Positions 17,809 through 27,130 of a stretch of 64,000 nucleotides of DNA are shown here, piece after piece. Position 1 is the stretch's first letter; every line of letters starts with the position of its first letter. The notes under the pieces were generated by a model. The model had not been told where the DNA came from. It did no database searches and was given only the letters and a program-made list of their open reading frames with translations. The position numbers and the translations under genes are program-made. Source of the stretch: Coprobacter secundus (GTDB taxonomy: Bacteria > Bacteroidota > Bacteroidia > Bacteroidales > Coprobacteraceae); assembly GCA_000803105.1 (NCBI GenBank), contig JTDA01000009.1:83685-147684 (forward strand), read 5' to 3'.

Positions 17809-18110
17809 TTTGTTTCGTTATTTTTTAAACAAAAATACGATAAAAAGTGCAATAAAGAAAATAGCTGTGGTTTTGAACATGAACTTTGTAATAAAATATT
17901 GATATATAGGTTTGAAAATTCGTATATTTTATTAATCTTGTTTTATGATTTTTCAATTACTTATTTGAAAAACGGATTCACTGATTTTGCTATCTTGCCG
18001 TGTAGATGTTTATATTTAGTGAATCTATAAAAATTGAATACTCCCATAAATTCTTAACTTGCCGTTTATCTGTTATTTTGTTACTTTTGCAAGTAAATAA
18101 AAATACGCAA
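17809..18110. other. Divergent promoter region
   Basis: This 302-bp spacer separates rsmF (minus) and the metallophosphoesterase (plus). It contains the plus-strand promoter at 18059-18089. No gene of its own is visible. An open frame from 18006 merges into the phosphoesterase but lies across the promoter. Confidence 0.6.
18059..18089 (+). promoter_or_regulatory. Bacteroides-type promoter
   Basis: A -7 box TACTTTTG at 18082-18089 (consensus TAnnTTTG) has TTG at 18059-18061, 20 bases upstream, as the -33 element. A transcript start near 18095 places the ATG at 18111 just downstream. This decides the start codon of the metallophosphoesterase. Confidence 0.65.
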
Positions 18111-19301
18111 ATGAGAATACAACTTCTTACATTTTTAATGTTGATATTTATCAACTATATAGTCGATTTATATATTTATTATAGAGTAATATGTGCGTGG
18201 TGCAACCGACGGTGGATGAAGTGGAGTTTTTGGACAACAAATGTCCTTATTTTAGGAATGGTATTGGTTTCTGTAAATGCCATTAAAAGCGGTTATAATG
18301 AGCGGTGGGACTATCTCTTGTTCTGGTTTTTGTTTCTCTATTTTGCTTTGTATATGCCTCGGCTTATCTTCTTTGTCATATCTTTATTTGATTATTTACC
18401 ATTACTATTTAGGCATAAAATTACTCGGTGGGGTTCAAAAGTAGCTTTGGTAATATCTTTTATTGCATTTGTGACAATGTTGTCCGGTGCATTTTATGGG
18501 AGATTGCATCCTGTTATAAACGAAGTCGAAGTTGTATCCGATAAGTTGCCAGGAGCTTTTGATGGTTATCGTATAATTCAGATTTCAGATTTGCATTTAA
18601 GTAGTTTTGGTACCGATACGGCATTTGTATCACAGATTGTAAACCAAGTGAATGGATTACGTCCAGATATGATTGTTTTCACAGGAGATTTGGTATCTCG
18701 AAGAGCCGATGAGGCCGATGCTTTTACTACTGTATTATCACGTTTTCAAGCAGGAGATGGAGTTTGGTCAATCATGGGAAATCATGATTATGGTGATTAT
18801 GTAAATTGGAATACTCCGGAGCAAAAAATAAAAAATTTATCGGATATTAAACGTATGCAAACCGATGCAGGATGGAAGATGCTTAATAATGCATCCACTT
18901 TTATTTTTAGGGGAAATGATTCTATTGCATTGATTGGTGTGGAAAATTGGGGTGAGCCGCCTTTCCCACAATATGGTAATCTTAAGGTAGCTTATACAAA
19001 TCTTAATGATAATAATTATAAAATTCTGCTTACTCATAATCCTATTCATTGGGATAAGGAGGTTGTTCCTGAAACTAATATTGATTTATCTCTTTCCGGT
19101 CATACTCATGCTATGCAGATGAAAGTGAAAATTGGTCGTTGGCAAGTATCACCTTCATCTTTACGTTATCCGCGTTGGAGTGGCTTATATCGAGAGAGTA
19201 ATCAGTATTTGTATGTGAATGAAGGGATTGGTTGTGTTTTCTATCCGATGAGAATAGGTGCAAGACCTGAGATTACAGTGCTAACTTTGAAAAGTAAATA
19301 G
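18111..19301 (+). CDS. Membrane-anchored metallophosphoesterase (YaeI-like)
   Basis: A calcineurin-like phosphoesterase of 396 residues. The N-terminal 135 residues hold about four hydrophobic helices (LLTFLMLIFINYIVDLYIYY, VLILGMVLVSVNAI and others). The catalytic domain then has QISDLHLS (metal ligands D and H), FTGDLVSRR, MGNHDYGDY, LTHNPIHWD and LSGHTHAMQM, the full five-block motif set with a dinuclear metal site. The active domain is probably extracytoplasmic. Homologues such as YaeI act on lipid-linked pyrophosphates; the substrate here is not known. I chose ATG 18111 rather than 18006 because a promoter lies between them. The next gene (ABC substrate-binding protein) starts 8 bases after it, so they may be co-transcribed. 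Confidence 0.88.
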   Translation: MRIQLLTFLMLIFINYIVDLYIYYRVICAWCNRRWMKWSFWTTNVLILGMVLVSVNAIKSGYNERWDYLLFWFLFLYFALYMPRLIFFVISLFDYLPLLFRHKITRWGSKVALVISFIAFVTMLSGAFYGRLHPVINEVEVVSDKLPGAFDGYRIIQISDLHLSSFGTDTAFVSQIVNQVNGLRPDMIVFTGDLVSRRADEADAFTTVLSRFQAGDGVWSIMGNHDYGDYVNWNTPEQKIKNLSDIKRMQTDAGWKMLNNASTFIFRGNDSIALIGVENWGEPPFPQYGNLKVAYTNLNDNNYKILLTHNPIHWDKEVVPETNIDLSLSGHTHAMQMKVKIGRWQVSPSSLRYPRWSGLYRESNQYLYVNEGIGCVFYPMRIGARPEITVLTLKSK

Positions 19302-19308
19302 ATACAAG

Positions 19309-20262
19309 ATGAGGAGAATCGTATGTTTGATTCCTGTTATTTGTTTAACTTTAACTGTAATAATCGGAGGTTGTTGGCAGAAAAATGATAAGACCTCAAC
19401 AAGTAGTTTGCGGATAGCTTTGTTGAAAGGGCCCTCTGCAATGGCTTTTATATCGTTGTCTGACAGCGGTAGATATCTGCAAGATAAATTATTAGATGTT
19501 GATTTGTATGATTCCCCGGCACAGATACAAGCATTGATGACTCAAGGAATGGTCGACATCGCGGTGCTACCTATGGCCTTAGCTGCTAACTTGTATAATA
19601 AAGGGGTGGACTATTCTTTATTAGGTTGTCCGGTGTGGGGAAACTTATTTTGGATATCGAAAAAAGGTACTCTATCGGCAGACAAGAAAGAGGTGTATAT
19701 ATTCGGACAAGGAAGTACTCCTGATTTGATTACTCGTTACCTTCAGTGTCAAGAATCATTGATTTCTGTAAAAAATTATCATATTGTATATACTTATAAC
19801 ACTCCTCAGGAGATTGTTCGAGGGTTATGGGGTGGGATAGTTACAGATGCAGTTTTACCAGAGCCTTTTGTCTCTATGTCATTGCATAAAGATAGTTCTT
19901 TGTATATACGCTATGATTTAGCGGAGTTATTTTCTCCAGGAGGCTTTCCTCAAACCGCAGTCCTTTTACGAAATGGGTTGAGAGATGATACAGTTCTTAT
20001 ACGTAGTCTCGACAGCTTATTTAAAGAATGTACAGTAAATATTAATGAGTATTCTCCCGATTTAGTAAATAGATTGGTCGAGAAAAAATTGATATCAGAT
20101 ACGGTTGGAGTAAAATCGTTGATACGACATTGTCGTATAATTTATAGACCGGCATCTTTTATATGTGAAGATATAGCAGATTTAATGAATTTACTATATC
20201 TTTACCAACCGAAGTCAATTGGAGGAAAAATTCCGGATAAGGAATTTATAATTTATCATTAG
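19309..20262 (+). CDS. ABC transporter substrate-binding lipoprotein (NitT/TauT type)
   Basis: A 317-residue lipoprotein. The signal peptide ends in a lipobox (TVIIGG-C at residues about 17-23). The mature part resembles the SsuA/NMT1 class of periplasmic binding proteins: it opens with LRIALLKGPSAMAFI, has YDSPAQIQALMTQGMVDIAVLPMALAANLY (a typical NMT1-like 'gap' motif) and a second lobe with FSPGGFPQTAVLLRNGLRDD. The directly following gene encodes the permease and ATPase in one polypeptide, so the three functions form one importer. Substrate is not evident: sulfonates, taurine, nitrate or a thiamine precursor are all known for the family. Confidence 0.85.
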   Translation: MRRIVCLIPVICLTLTVIIGGCWQKNDKTSTSSLRIALLKGPSAMAFISLSDSGRYLQDKLLDVDLYDSPAQIQALMTQGMVDIAVLPMALAANLYNKGVDYSLLGCPVWGNLFWISKKGTLSADKKEVYIFGQGSTPDLITRYLQCQESLISVKNYHIVYTYNTPQEIVRGLWGGIVTDAVLPEPFVSMSLHKDSSLYIRYDLAELFSPGGFPQTAVLLRNGLRDDTVLIRSLDSLFKECTVNINEYSPDLVNRLVEKKLISDTVGVKSLIRHCRIIYRPASFICEDIADLMNLLYLYQPKSIGGKIPDKEFIIYH

Positions 20263-20272
20263 ACCTGACCTT

Positions 20273-21751
20273 ATGCGGATAAACGTTTTTAATAGGCGAA
20301 TGCAAAACCACAAGGAAACGAATGTGCAGAATAGATACTGGCCATTGTCGTTTGGGGGATACTGCAAGCATGTTGCAATAGTGTTTTCGATTCTTACTTT
20401 GTTGGGCTTATGGGAAATCCTTGCTCTTTATTTAGATAATTCGTTGTTATTTCCTGGTATTCCCGATTTGTTCTCGGCAATTTCGGGATTATTTTTTTAT
20501 TTTGATTTTTGGACAGATATATATGTTACTCTGATAAGAGGGATATCAGGTATGGTTATTGCTTTATTTATTTCTTTTGCATTAGCTTATCCGATGGCCC
20601 ATAATCTGTTTTTTAAATCATATATTCAGCCTTTTCTTTCAATATTCCGAGCGACTCCTATCATATCTATTATACTGTTGTTGCTTATTTGGCTTCGCCC
20701 GGAGCAGATACCTTTTGTTATGGCATTGATAACGATGATTCCTATAGTCACAGAGAATTTGATTGCTGGCTATGAAAATTTTGATATACAAATACGAGAA
20801 ATGATGGCGCTTTATCGTATACCTGTTATCATGCGTGTGAAATATTTTTATTATCCATCATTAAAACCATATTTGTTTAGTGGGCTTATTTCTGCTTCTG
20901 GATTGGGGTGGAAAGCTATTATTATAGGAGAGGTATTAGCACAACCACAATGGGGTATCGGTGTTTCTTTAAAAGAAGCTCATGGATTTATCGAGATACC
21001 AGTACTTATAGCATGGACGTTGGTTGCTGTATTTTTGAGTTATTGTATAGAACAAATATTGCGTTTTTTGAGTAAAAAGGAGTTTCCCTTTCATTTTTCT
21101 GGAGTTCCTGTTCGAAGTAATAAATTTGTTGCGTATGTGTCTTTTAAGAACGTTACGAAAGGATATGGTAATCATGTAGTATTTCGAAATTTGTCTTTAA
21201 AAATTCCTCGAGGAAAAATAACTTGTATAACAGGTCCTTCTGGTTGTGGAAAGACTACTTTGTTGCGTATGATTGCTGGTCTTGAAGCACCTCAATCTGG
21301 CATTATAGAAAGGCCGGGGAACAATGTTTCATATTTATTTCAGAAACCTGTTTTTGTGTCACAATTAACTGTATTGCAAAATATACTATGGCCATTGTCT
21401 AGATATATGAGTATAATGGAAGCTACGGATTTAGCTGTATCGGCTTTGGAACGTATGGGAATTGAAGATAAAGCCCATTGTATGCCGGAGACATTAAGTG
21501 GTGGAGAGCAGCAAAGAGTAGCATTGATACGAACTTTTTTATATCCTGCTTCTATAATTTTGTTGGACGAGCCTTTTACCGGGTTGAGTCAGACACTTAA
21601 AGAAGATATTATGAATATGATAAAAGTGTGGCATCAAGAACATGAAACGACACTTCTTTATGTGACACATCATGACGATGAAATCGGCATGGCACAGAAT
21701 CATATAATACTAAATAACATGTGTGCAAAAGAATATGAGTATACTATTTAA
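20273..21751 (+). CDS. Fused ABC importer permease and ATPase (SsuC-SsuB-like)
   Basis: 492 residues combine two subunits that are usually separate. Residues about 30-270 form an inner-membrane permease with six hydrophobic helices and the EAA loop (ENLIAGYENFDIQIREMM, ASGLGWKAIIIGEVL). Residues about 285-492 form an ATPase with Walker A TGPSGCGKTT, Q-loop LFQKPVF, signature LSGGEQQRVAL, Walker B ILLDEPF and the H-loop THHDDE. The reading frame is continuous across the join, so this is a genuine fusion rather than an annotation artefact. The start (MRINVFNRRM) lies 10 bases after the binding-protein gene. The 3' end overlaps the start of tex by 17 bases. A dimer of the fusion would give the usual two permeases plus two ATPases. 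Confidence 0.88.
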   Translation: MRINVFNRRMQNHKETNVQNRYWPLSFGGYCKHVAIVFSILTLLGLWEILALYLDNSLLFPGIPDLFSAISGLFFYFDFWTDIYVTLIRGISGMVIALFISFALAYPMAHNLFFKSYIQPFLSIFRATPIISIILLLLIWLRPEQIPFVMALITMIPIVTENLIAGYENFDIQIREMMALYRIPVIMRVKYFYYPSLKPYLFSGLISASGLGWKAIIIGEVLAQPQWGIGVSLKEAHGFIEIPVLIAWTLVAVFLSYCIEQILRFLSKKEFPFHFSGVPVRSNKFVAYVSFKNVTKGYGNHVVFRNLSLKIPRGKITCITGPSGCGKTTLLRMIAGLEAPQSGIIERPGNNVSYLFQKPVFVSQLTVLQNILWPLSRYMSIMEATDLAVSALERMGIEDKAHCMPETLSGGEQQRVALIRTFLYPASIILLDEPFTGLSQTLKEDIMNMIKVWHQEHETTLLYVTHHDDEIGMAQNHIILNNMCAKEYEYTI

Positions 21752-23861
21752 TAAAATTGTTTCTTCGGCTTTAAATATTTCCGAGAAACAAGTTGAAAAT
21801 ACAATTCGACTTCTTGATGAGGGGGCAACTATACCCTTTATTAGTCGTTACCGAAAGGAAGTAACTGGAGCTCTTGATGAGGTTCAGATTGGTAATATTA
21901 AAGAGCAGTATGACAAATTACGGGAACTGGAAAAAAGAAAGCAGACTATAATTACTACAATTGATGAGCAGGGCAAATTAACTCCTGATTTACGAACTCG
22001 TCTCGAAAATTCTTGGGATGCGATGGAGATTGAAGATATTTATTTGCCGTATAAACCTAAAAGGCGTACTCGTGCTGAGGTAGCTCGTGAAAAGGGTTTG
22101 GAGCCTTTGGCAAAAATCCTGATGATACAAACCGAGAATAATTTAGATATAAGGGCTCAAGCTTTTGTCAAAAATGATGTTGCTGATACGGAAGAAGCAT
22201 TAAAAGGTGCTCGAGATATAATAGCTGAATGGATAAGCGAGAATGAACGTGCCCGTAACATGGTTCGCTCTATTTTTAGAAAAGGAGCTATTATATCTTC
22301 TCATGTGGTGAAAGGTAAAGAGGAAGAGGCTGCTAAATACCGTGATTATTTTGATTGGAGTGAACCTTTGCGTCGATGTTCCTCACATAGGCTATTGGCT
22401 GTCAGGAGGGGTGAATCTGAAGGGTTTCTGAAAGTTTCTATCGAACCGGATAGTGAACTTTGTATTGAGCGGCTCGAAGGTCTGTTCGTAAAGAATGCAA
22501 CAGCATCCGCAGCACAAGTAAACGAGGCGGTGCGTGACGGATATAAACGTTTGCTTAAACCCTCGATAGAAACGGAGTTTGCCGCATTGTCGAAGGAACA
22601 GGCAGATGATGAGGCTATACGGGTATTTACCGAAAATCTTCGACAATTATTATTGGCTGCTCCGTTGGGACAGAAAAGGGTTATGGGTATTGATCCCGGA
22701 TATAGAACCGGATGCAAATTAGTTTGCCTTGATGAACAAGGGAATCTTTTGCATAATGAGACAATTTACCCACATCCTCCTAAACAGGATGTGGTAGGGG
22801 CTTCTCGGAAAGTTACTAAATTGGTTGAGGCTTATAATATACAAGCTATTGCCATTGGGAATGGCACAGCCAGTCGAGAGACAGAACGATTTATAGCTAA
22901 TTTGCGATATGACCGTAAATTACAGGTATTTATCGTTAGTGAAAATGGAGCATCTATTTATTCGGCATCAAAAGTTGCTCGAGAAGAATTTCCTAATTAT
23001 GATGTTACCGTTAGGGGGGCGGTTTCTATCGGCCGTCGCTTAATGGATCCACTTGCTGAATTGGTGAAAATAGATCCTAAATCTATAGGAGTAGGACAGT
23101 ATCAGCACGACGTTGACCAGATGAAATTGAAAAGAGCACTTGATCAAACAGTAGAAAATTGTGTCAATCAGGTGGGAGTAAATGTAAATACGGCTAGTAA
23201 GCATTTACTTACTTATGTTTCCGGGTTAGGACCGCAGTTGGCTCAGAATATTGTTGATTATCGTCAGAAGAATGGGGCATTTACTCAGAGAAAACAATTG
23301 ATGAAAGTACCTCGTATGGGAGAAAAAGCTTTCGAACAATCAGCAGGTTTTTTGCGTATACCGGGAGCGGAAAACCCTTTAGATAATTCAGCAGTGCATC
23401 CGGAAAGTTATGCAGTTGTAGAACATATGGCAAAAGATTTGAACTGTACTGTACGTGAATTGATAGAGAATAAGGATTTAAAGAAAAAGCTTCATCTTGA
23501 AGATTATATGTCTGGTACAGTAGGGATGCTTACCATAAATGATATTATAAGTGAGCTTGATAAGCCGGGGAGAGATCCGCGGCAAACAGTAAAGGTGTTT
23601 GAATTTGATCCAACAGTGAGAACGATTGAGGATTTAAAGGACGGACAGGTATTGCCAGGTATAGTAACGAATATTACTAATTTTGGATGTTTTGTGGATA
23701 TAGGTATCAAAGAAAATGGGTTGGTGCATATCTCTCAATTAGCCAATAAATATATTTCTGATCCCACAGAAATAATTTCTTTGCATCAGCATGTGACAGT
23801 CAAAGTAATTGGTATAGATTTAGAAAGAAAGAGAGTGCAATTGTCGATGAAAGATATATAA
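21735..23861 (+). CDS. tex: Tex family S1 RNA-binding protein
   Basis: Tex is a conserved nucleic-acid-binding protein that affects transcription and RNA turnover. 708 residues in the normal order: an N-terminal helical Tex domain (ISRYRKEVTGALDEVQIGNI), a YqgF-like RNase H-fold domain (MGIDPGYRTGCKLVCLD, FIVSENGASIYSASKVAREEFP), helix-hairpin-helix repeats (GVNVNTASKHLLTYVSGLG, IPGAENPLDNSAVHPE) and a C-terminal S1 domain (GQVLPGIVTNITNFGCFVDIG, RKRVQLSMKDI). I place the start at MSILFNKIV (21735) because the alternative Met four codons earlier lies deeper inside the ABC gene. The overlap suggests coupled translation. Confidence 0.95.
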   Translation: MSILFNKIVSSALNISEKQVENTIRLLDEGATIPFISRYRKEVTGALDEVQIGNIKEQYDKLRELEKRKQTIITTIDEQGKLTPDLRTRLENSWDAMEIEDIYLPYKPKRRTRAEVAREKGLEPLAKILMIQTENNLDIRAQAFVKNDVADTEEALKGARDIIAEWISENERARNMVRSIFRKGAIISSHVVKGKEEEAAKYRDYFDWSEPLRRCSSHRLLAVRRGESEGFLKVSIEPDSELCIERLEGLFVKNATASAAQVNEAVRDGYKRLLKPSIETEFAALSKEQADDEAIRVFTENLRQLLLAAPLGQKRVMGIDPGYRTGCKLVCLDEQGNLLHNETIYPHPPKQDVVGASRKVTKLVEAYNIQAIAIGNGTASRETERFIANLRYDRKLQVFIVSENGASIYSASKVAREEFPNYDVTVRGAVSIGRRLMDPLAELVKIDPKSIGVGQYQHDVDQMKLKRALDQTVENCVNQVGVNVNTASKHLLTYVSGLGPQLAQNIVDYRQKNGAFTQRKQLMKVPRMGEKAFEQSAGFLRIPGAENPLDNSAVHPESYAVVEHMAKDLNCTVRELIENKDLKKKLHLEDYMSGTVGMLTINDIISELDKPGRDPRQTVKVFEFDPTVRTIEDLKDGQVLPGIVTNITNFGCFVDIGIKENGLVHISQLANKYISDPTEIISLHQHVTVKVIGIDLERKRVQLSMKDI

Positions 23862-23869
23862 AAACAGAT

Positions 23870-24241
23870 ATGAACAAAGCGATTATAGGATTAGGATCAA
23901 ATGTAAAAGGCGGATTGCTCTTGTTGAAAAAGAGTTGTATGGAGATAGCTGCTATGGCTGTATCTGCCCGTTTTTCATCTTGTTATGAAACAGTGCCTGT
24001 GAGCAGTATTCCTCAGCCTAATTATCAAAATTGTGTAGGAATTATTGAAACCGAATGGGATTATGACCGATTATATCAACATTTTAAAGCGATGGAAAAA
24101 GCTGCTGGTCGTTTCCCTCAATCAAAACTTTCCGGAGAGGTACCTCTTGATATCGATATTATTGTTTGGAATGATGAGGTCAAACGTCCTCGTGATATGG
24201 TCCAGGATTATATGCAAATAGGTTTGTTGGAATTGAAATAA
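23870..24241 (+). CDS. FolK-like (HPPK family) protein, short and divergent
   Basis: 123 residues similar to 6-hydroxymethyl-7,8-dihydropterin pyrophosphokinase. It keeps the N-terminal LGSN, the ETxPV-like segment YETVPVSSIPQPNYQNCVG, MEKAAGR, and the metal-binding DIDI. It differs from true FolK (about 150-160 residues): the PRxIDLDIL motif reads VPLDIDIIVWND, and the C-terminal HP-xxx-R-xFVL-xPL block is missing. It starts 8 bases after tex, in the same transcript. It could be a minimal HPPK or a diverged paralogue with another role; a bona fide folK may exist elsewhere in the genome. Confidence 0.7.
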   Translation: MNKAIIGLGSNVKGGLLLLKKSCMEIAAMAVSARFSSCYETVPVSSIPQPNYQNCVGIIETEWDYDRLYQHFKAMEKAAGRFPQSKLSGEVPLDIDIIVWNDEVKRPRDMVQDYMQIGLLELK

Positions 24242-24644
24242 GGTTGTTTATTTTCTTTTAAATCTGAATTTTTAAGTGATATTCTAAACTGTGATTTTTT
24301 ATGAAATAGGAATAGTTTAAGAGTATGAATTGTTTTATTGTTTTTATATAAATAAGGTTGACAGATAATATATTCTTTTGTATTTTAATAATTTGAAAAA
24401 AAAGTTCTTTTATTTAATTTATCATATCCAGTACGATTAGATGTAAAAATCCTATTTTTATCTATTTGTTTGTTCTTTGGATAGACGATTTAAAAAGATA
24501 AATATTTTAAGAAAATGAAAAATTAGTTTTGAAAATTATAATTTTTTATTTGGTAAAGTTGATGATTCCACAATCTTTCGAATAGATTTGTTTTTGAAAC
24601 TGTCTTTTAATTTATGTATTTTTACCATTTTAAAAGATGCCGTA
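24242..24644. other. AT-rich intergenic region before the pseudouridine synthase gene
   Basis: This 403-bp stretch has no ORF, repeat or strong hairpin that I can support. A -7-like box (TATTTTTA at about 24617) lies close to the start at 24645 and favours that start over the longer frame from 24588. Confidence 0.4.
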
Positions 24645-26264
24645 ATGTTTCATTCATTTACAAAAAGAATTTCTCATATAGCTTTGCCGGAAAGGTTCAC
24701 TTTCCCATTTTGTTATACGCCTCATCCTCTTTGCATAGAGGCTGCTAATGAATTGCAAGAATATATAAAATCACAGATATTGTGGGCAGAGGAGTTGAAT
24801 CGAGGTAAAATGTTTGGAGTATTAGTTGTACGAACAGATACTGGCGGAATTGGGTATTTGGCTTCATTTTCAGGAACTTTGGCGGGGAGTTATAGACATT
24901 CGTATTTTGTTCCTCCAATATATGATTTGTTACAACCAAATGGATTTTTTAAAATAGAAGAGGAAAAAATATCCACTATTAATGCTAAAATTGAGCAGAT
25001 TAGGGCTGATGTTTATTATCAGGAGTACAAAAATTTATTGGAGAAAGAGAAAACTTATTCATTTCAATTATTGAATGATGCTAAAGTTTCTTTAATAGAA
25101 GCAAAAAAGAAGCGCGAAATTAGGCGAAGCGTCTATCCGGAAGAAGCAGAATTGCGGGAGATGGTACGCGAAAGTCAATATCAGAAAGCAGAATATAAAA
25201 GATTGGAAAGATATTGGAAAAAAAGAATCTCAGATTTATATGAGCGTGTAGATATATATGAAAAGGAAATAGAAAAACTTAAAGTAGAAAGGAAGAGACG
25301 GTCGGCAACTTTGCAGCAGCAACTATTTGCTCAGTTTAAAATACTCAATGCCCGGGGGGAAATAAAAGATTTATGTACTATTTTTGAAGAAGAAGTCCAC
25401 AAAATTCCGCCAGCTGGAGCGGGGGAGTGTGCAGCACCTAAGTTATTGCAATATGCATATTTAAATCATTTGGAACCTGTTGCGATGGCAGAGTTTTGGT
25501 GGGGTGATTCTCCTAAAACTGAGATACGGCGTCATGGGTATTTTTATCCCTCGTGCAAAGGAAAATGTGGACCGATATTAAAATATATGTTACAAGGCTT
25601 GAATGTAGAGCCGAATCCCTTGTCGAATGTATGTGGAGTTGGAACTGAACTGGAAATCGTGTATGAAGATGAATATCTGCTTGTTATAAATAAACCCGAA
25701 GGATGGCTTTCTGTACCCGGAAAAAATAATGCAGACTCAGTTTTTCGACGGATACGAGAACGGTATCCCGCTGCGACGGGGCCCATGATTGTGCATCGGC
25801 TCGATATGTCGACTTCAGGGCTGTTACTTATTGCGAAGACCAAAGAAGTACACCAGAATTTACAAGCCCAGTTTAAAAAAAGAACGATAAAAAAGAGATA
25901 TGTTGCTTTGTTGGATGGTATTGTTCCGTATGACGAAGGCATCATAAACTTACCTATATGTGTAAATCCCGACGATCGGCCGAGGCAAATGGTCAGTTGG
26001 GAATATGGGAAACCCGCAATAACGCGATACGAAGTTCTTGACCGTTCCCGAAATCGTACCCGTATCGCTTTTTATCCGGTAACCGGACGGACCCACCAAT
26101 TGCGGGTACACGCAGCTCACTCCCAAGGTCTCAATTGTCCGATAGCAGGAGACCGCTTGTATGGCAGAGAATCTGACCGGTTATATTTACATGCCGAATA
26201 TCTCGAATTCGAACATCCAATTTCTTCCGAAATAATTCGAGTGGAAAAATCTCCTTCATTTTAA
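24645..26264 (+). CDS. RluA-family RNA pseudouridine synthase with coiled-coil insert
   Basis: 539 residues. The N-terminal 320 residues begin FHSFTKRISHIALPERFTFPF and contain a charged coiled-coil stretch (about residues 110-230, Lys/Glu-rich). The pseudouridine synthase domain occupies the C-terminal 210 residues, with HRLDMSTSGLLLIAK (catalytic Asp), KKRYVALLDG and GRTHQLRVHAAH. RluA enzymes convert uridine to pseudouridine in rRNA or tRNA. The large N-terminal extension is not part of the standard enzyme and may direct substrate choice. The longer start at 24588 adds 19 residues ahead of a likely promoter box and is less likely. It stands immediately upstream of the cas operon (74 bp to cas6), in the same direction. 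Confidence 0.85.
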   Translation: MFHSFTKRISHIALPERFTFPFCYTPHPLCIEAANELQEYIKSQILWAEELNRGKMFGVLVVRTDTGGIGYLASFSGTLAGSYRHSYFVPPIYDLLQPNGFFKIEEEKISTINAKIEQIRADVYYQEYKNLLEKEKTYSFQLLNDAKVSLIEAKKKREIRRSVYPEEAELREMVRESQYQKAEYKRLERYWKKRISDLYERVDIYEKEIEKLKVERKRRSATLQQQLFAQFKILNARGEIKDLCTIFEEEVHKIPPAGAGECAAPKLLQYAYLNHLEPVAMAEFWWGDSPKTEIRRHGYFYPSCKGKCGPILKYMLQGLNVEPNPLSNVCGVGTELEIVYEDEYLLVINKPEGWLSVPGKNNADSVFRRIRERYPAATGPMIVHRLDMSTSGLLLIAKTKEVHQNLQAQFKKRTIKKRYVALLDGIVPYDEGIINLPICVNPDDRPRQMVSWEYGKPAITRYEVLDRSRNRTRIAFYPVTGRTHQLRVHAAHSQGLNCPIAGDRLYGRESDRLYLHAEYLEFEHPISSEIIRVEKSPSF

Positions 26265-26338
26265 GTTTTTACAATTGTTATATTTTGAAAATTATTTTAT
26301 AAATTTGAGAATATCTGAATAATATTCAAAATAAGAAA

Positions 26339-27127
26339 ATGAGATTCAAAATAACTTTACAAGTAAATAGTCGGGCATTCGGACGTTCATTACCATTGAA
26401 TTATATGTATGAATTGTCATCTGCCGTGTATCGTATTCTTTCTAAATCGAATGTTGATTATTCTTCGTGGTTACATGGAAATGGTTTTGAAGCAGACCAT
26501 AAGAGATTTAAGTTATTTACTTTTTCTCGGTTTGTTATACCTCGATATGAAATCGATAAAGAGAATCAGAGATTGAATATTTTATCGGATGAAATTGATT
26601 GGTATATAGCCTTTTTACCGGAAAAAAGCACACGTCAGTTTATTGAAGGTGTATTTCAATTTCAAAAAATGCAAGTTGGTGATAAACGAAGTATCGTAGA
26701 ATTTATGGTTCGGAGTATAGAAATTCTTCCATCATTACAATATAAAGAGGAGATGTTTTTCGAAACACTTTCTCCTGTATGTATATCGCGTAGAGGAGCT
26801 GAAGTAAGGACAGAGTATTTGTCCCCCGATCATCAGGATTATGAACGTGCGATTATTACCGGAGTGTTGGCTCGTTATAAAGCTTATAATGGAGAGTCTT
26901 ATACCGGGCCCCTGTTTTGTAATTTTAAATTGCTGAATACGCCTCGTTCAGTATTGGTGAAAATGAAATCCGATACACCTGAGCAGACCTTTGTCAGAGG
27001 ATATAATTATAGGTTTAAGATACACTTACCCGAGCCCCTTATGCACATCGTTTACAATTGCGGGTTAGGGGAAAAAGGAAGTCTCGGCTTTGGTATGTTG
27101 AAGGAAATACCCCCAAAATTGAAATAA
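26339..27127 (+). CDS. cas6: Cas6, CRISPR RNA endonuclease (type I-B)
   Basis: Cas6 cuts the pre-crRNA within each repeat, leaving an 8-nt 5' handle. The 262 residues begin MRFKITLQVNSRAFGRSLPLNYMYELSSAVY, the first ferredoxin-like fold with a candidate catalytic His in WLHGNGF. They end in the glycine-rich loop GLGEKGSLGFGML that defines the family. It is the first gene of the cas cluster but is separated from cas8 by 342 bp instead of being packed tightly like the rest. That gap carries repeat-like sequences (see 27131-27223). The array's repeats with handle ATTGAAAT are the expected substrate. Confidence 0.95.
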   Translation: MRFKITLQVNSRAFGRSLPLNYMYELSSAVYRILSKSNVDYSSWLHGNGFEADHKRFKLFTFSRFVIPRYEIDKENQRLNILSDEIDWYIAFLPEKSTRQFIEGVFQFQKMQVGDKRSIVEFMVRSIEILPSLQYKEEMFFETLSPVCISRRGAEVRTEYLSPDHQDYERAIITGVLARYKAYNGESYTGPLFCNFKLLNTPRSVLVKMKSDTPEQTFVRGYNYRFKIHLPEPLMHIVYNCGLGEKGSLGFGMLKEIPPKLK

Positions 27128-27130
27128 AAT

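Noticed and set aside
24693..24702. TTCACTTT as a possible target for the mini-CRISPR guide seed
   Set aside because: Inside the coding part of the pseudouridine synthase, only 7 bases match and there is no promoter or clear PAM.
27118..27125. Perfect ATTGAAAT handle at the end of cas6
   Set aside because: An 8-base AT-rich match that is simply the coding sequence of the last Cas6 residues (K-L-K-stop); no repeat surrounds it.
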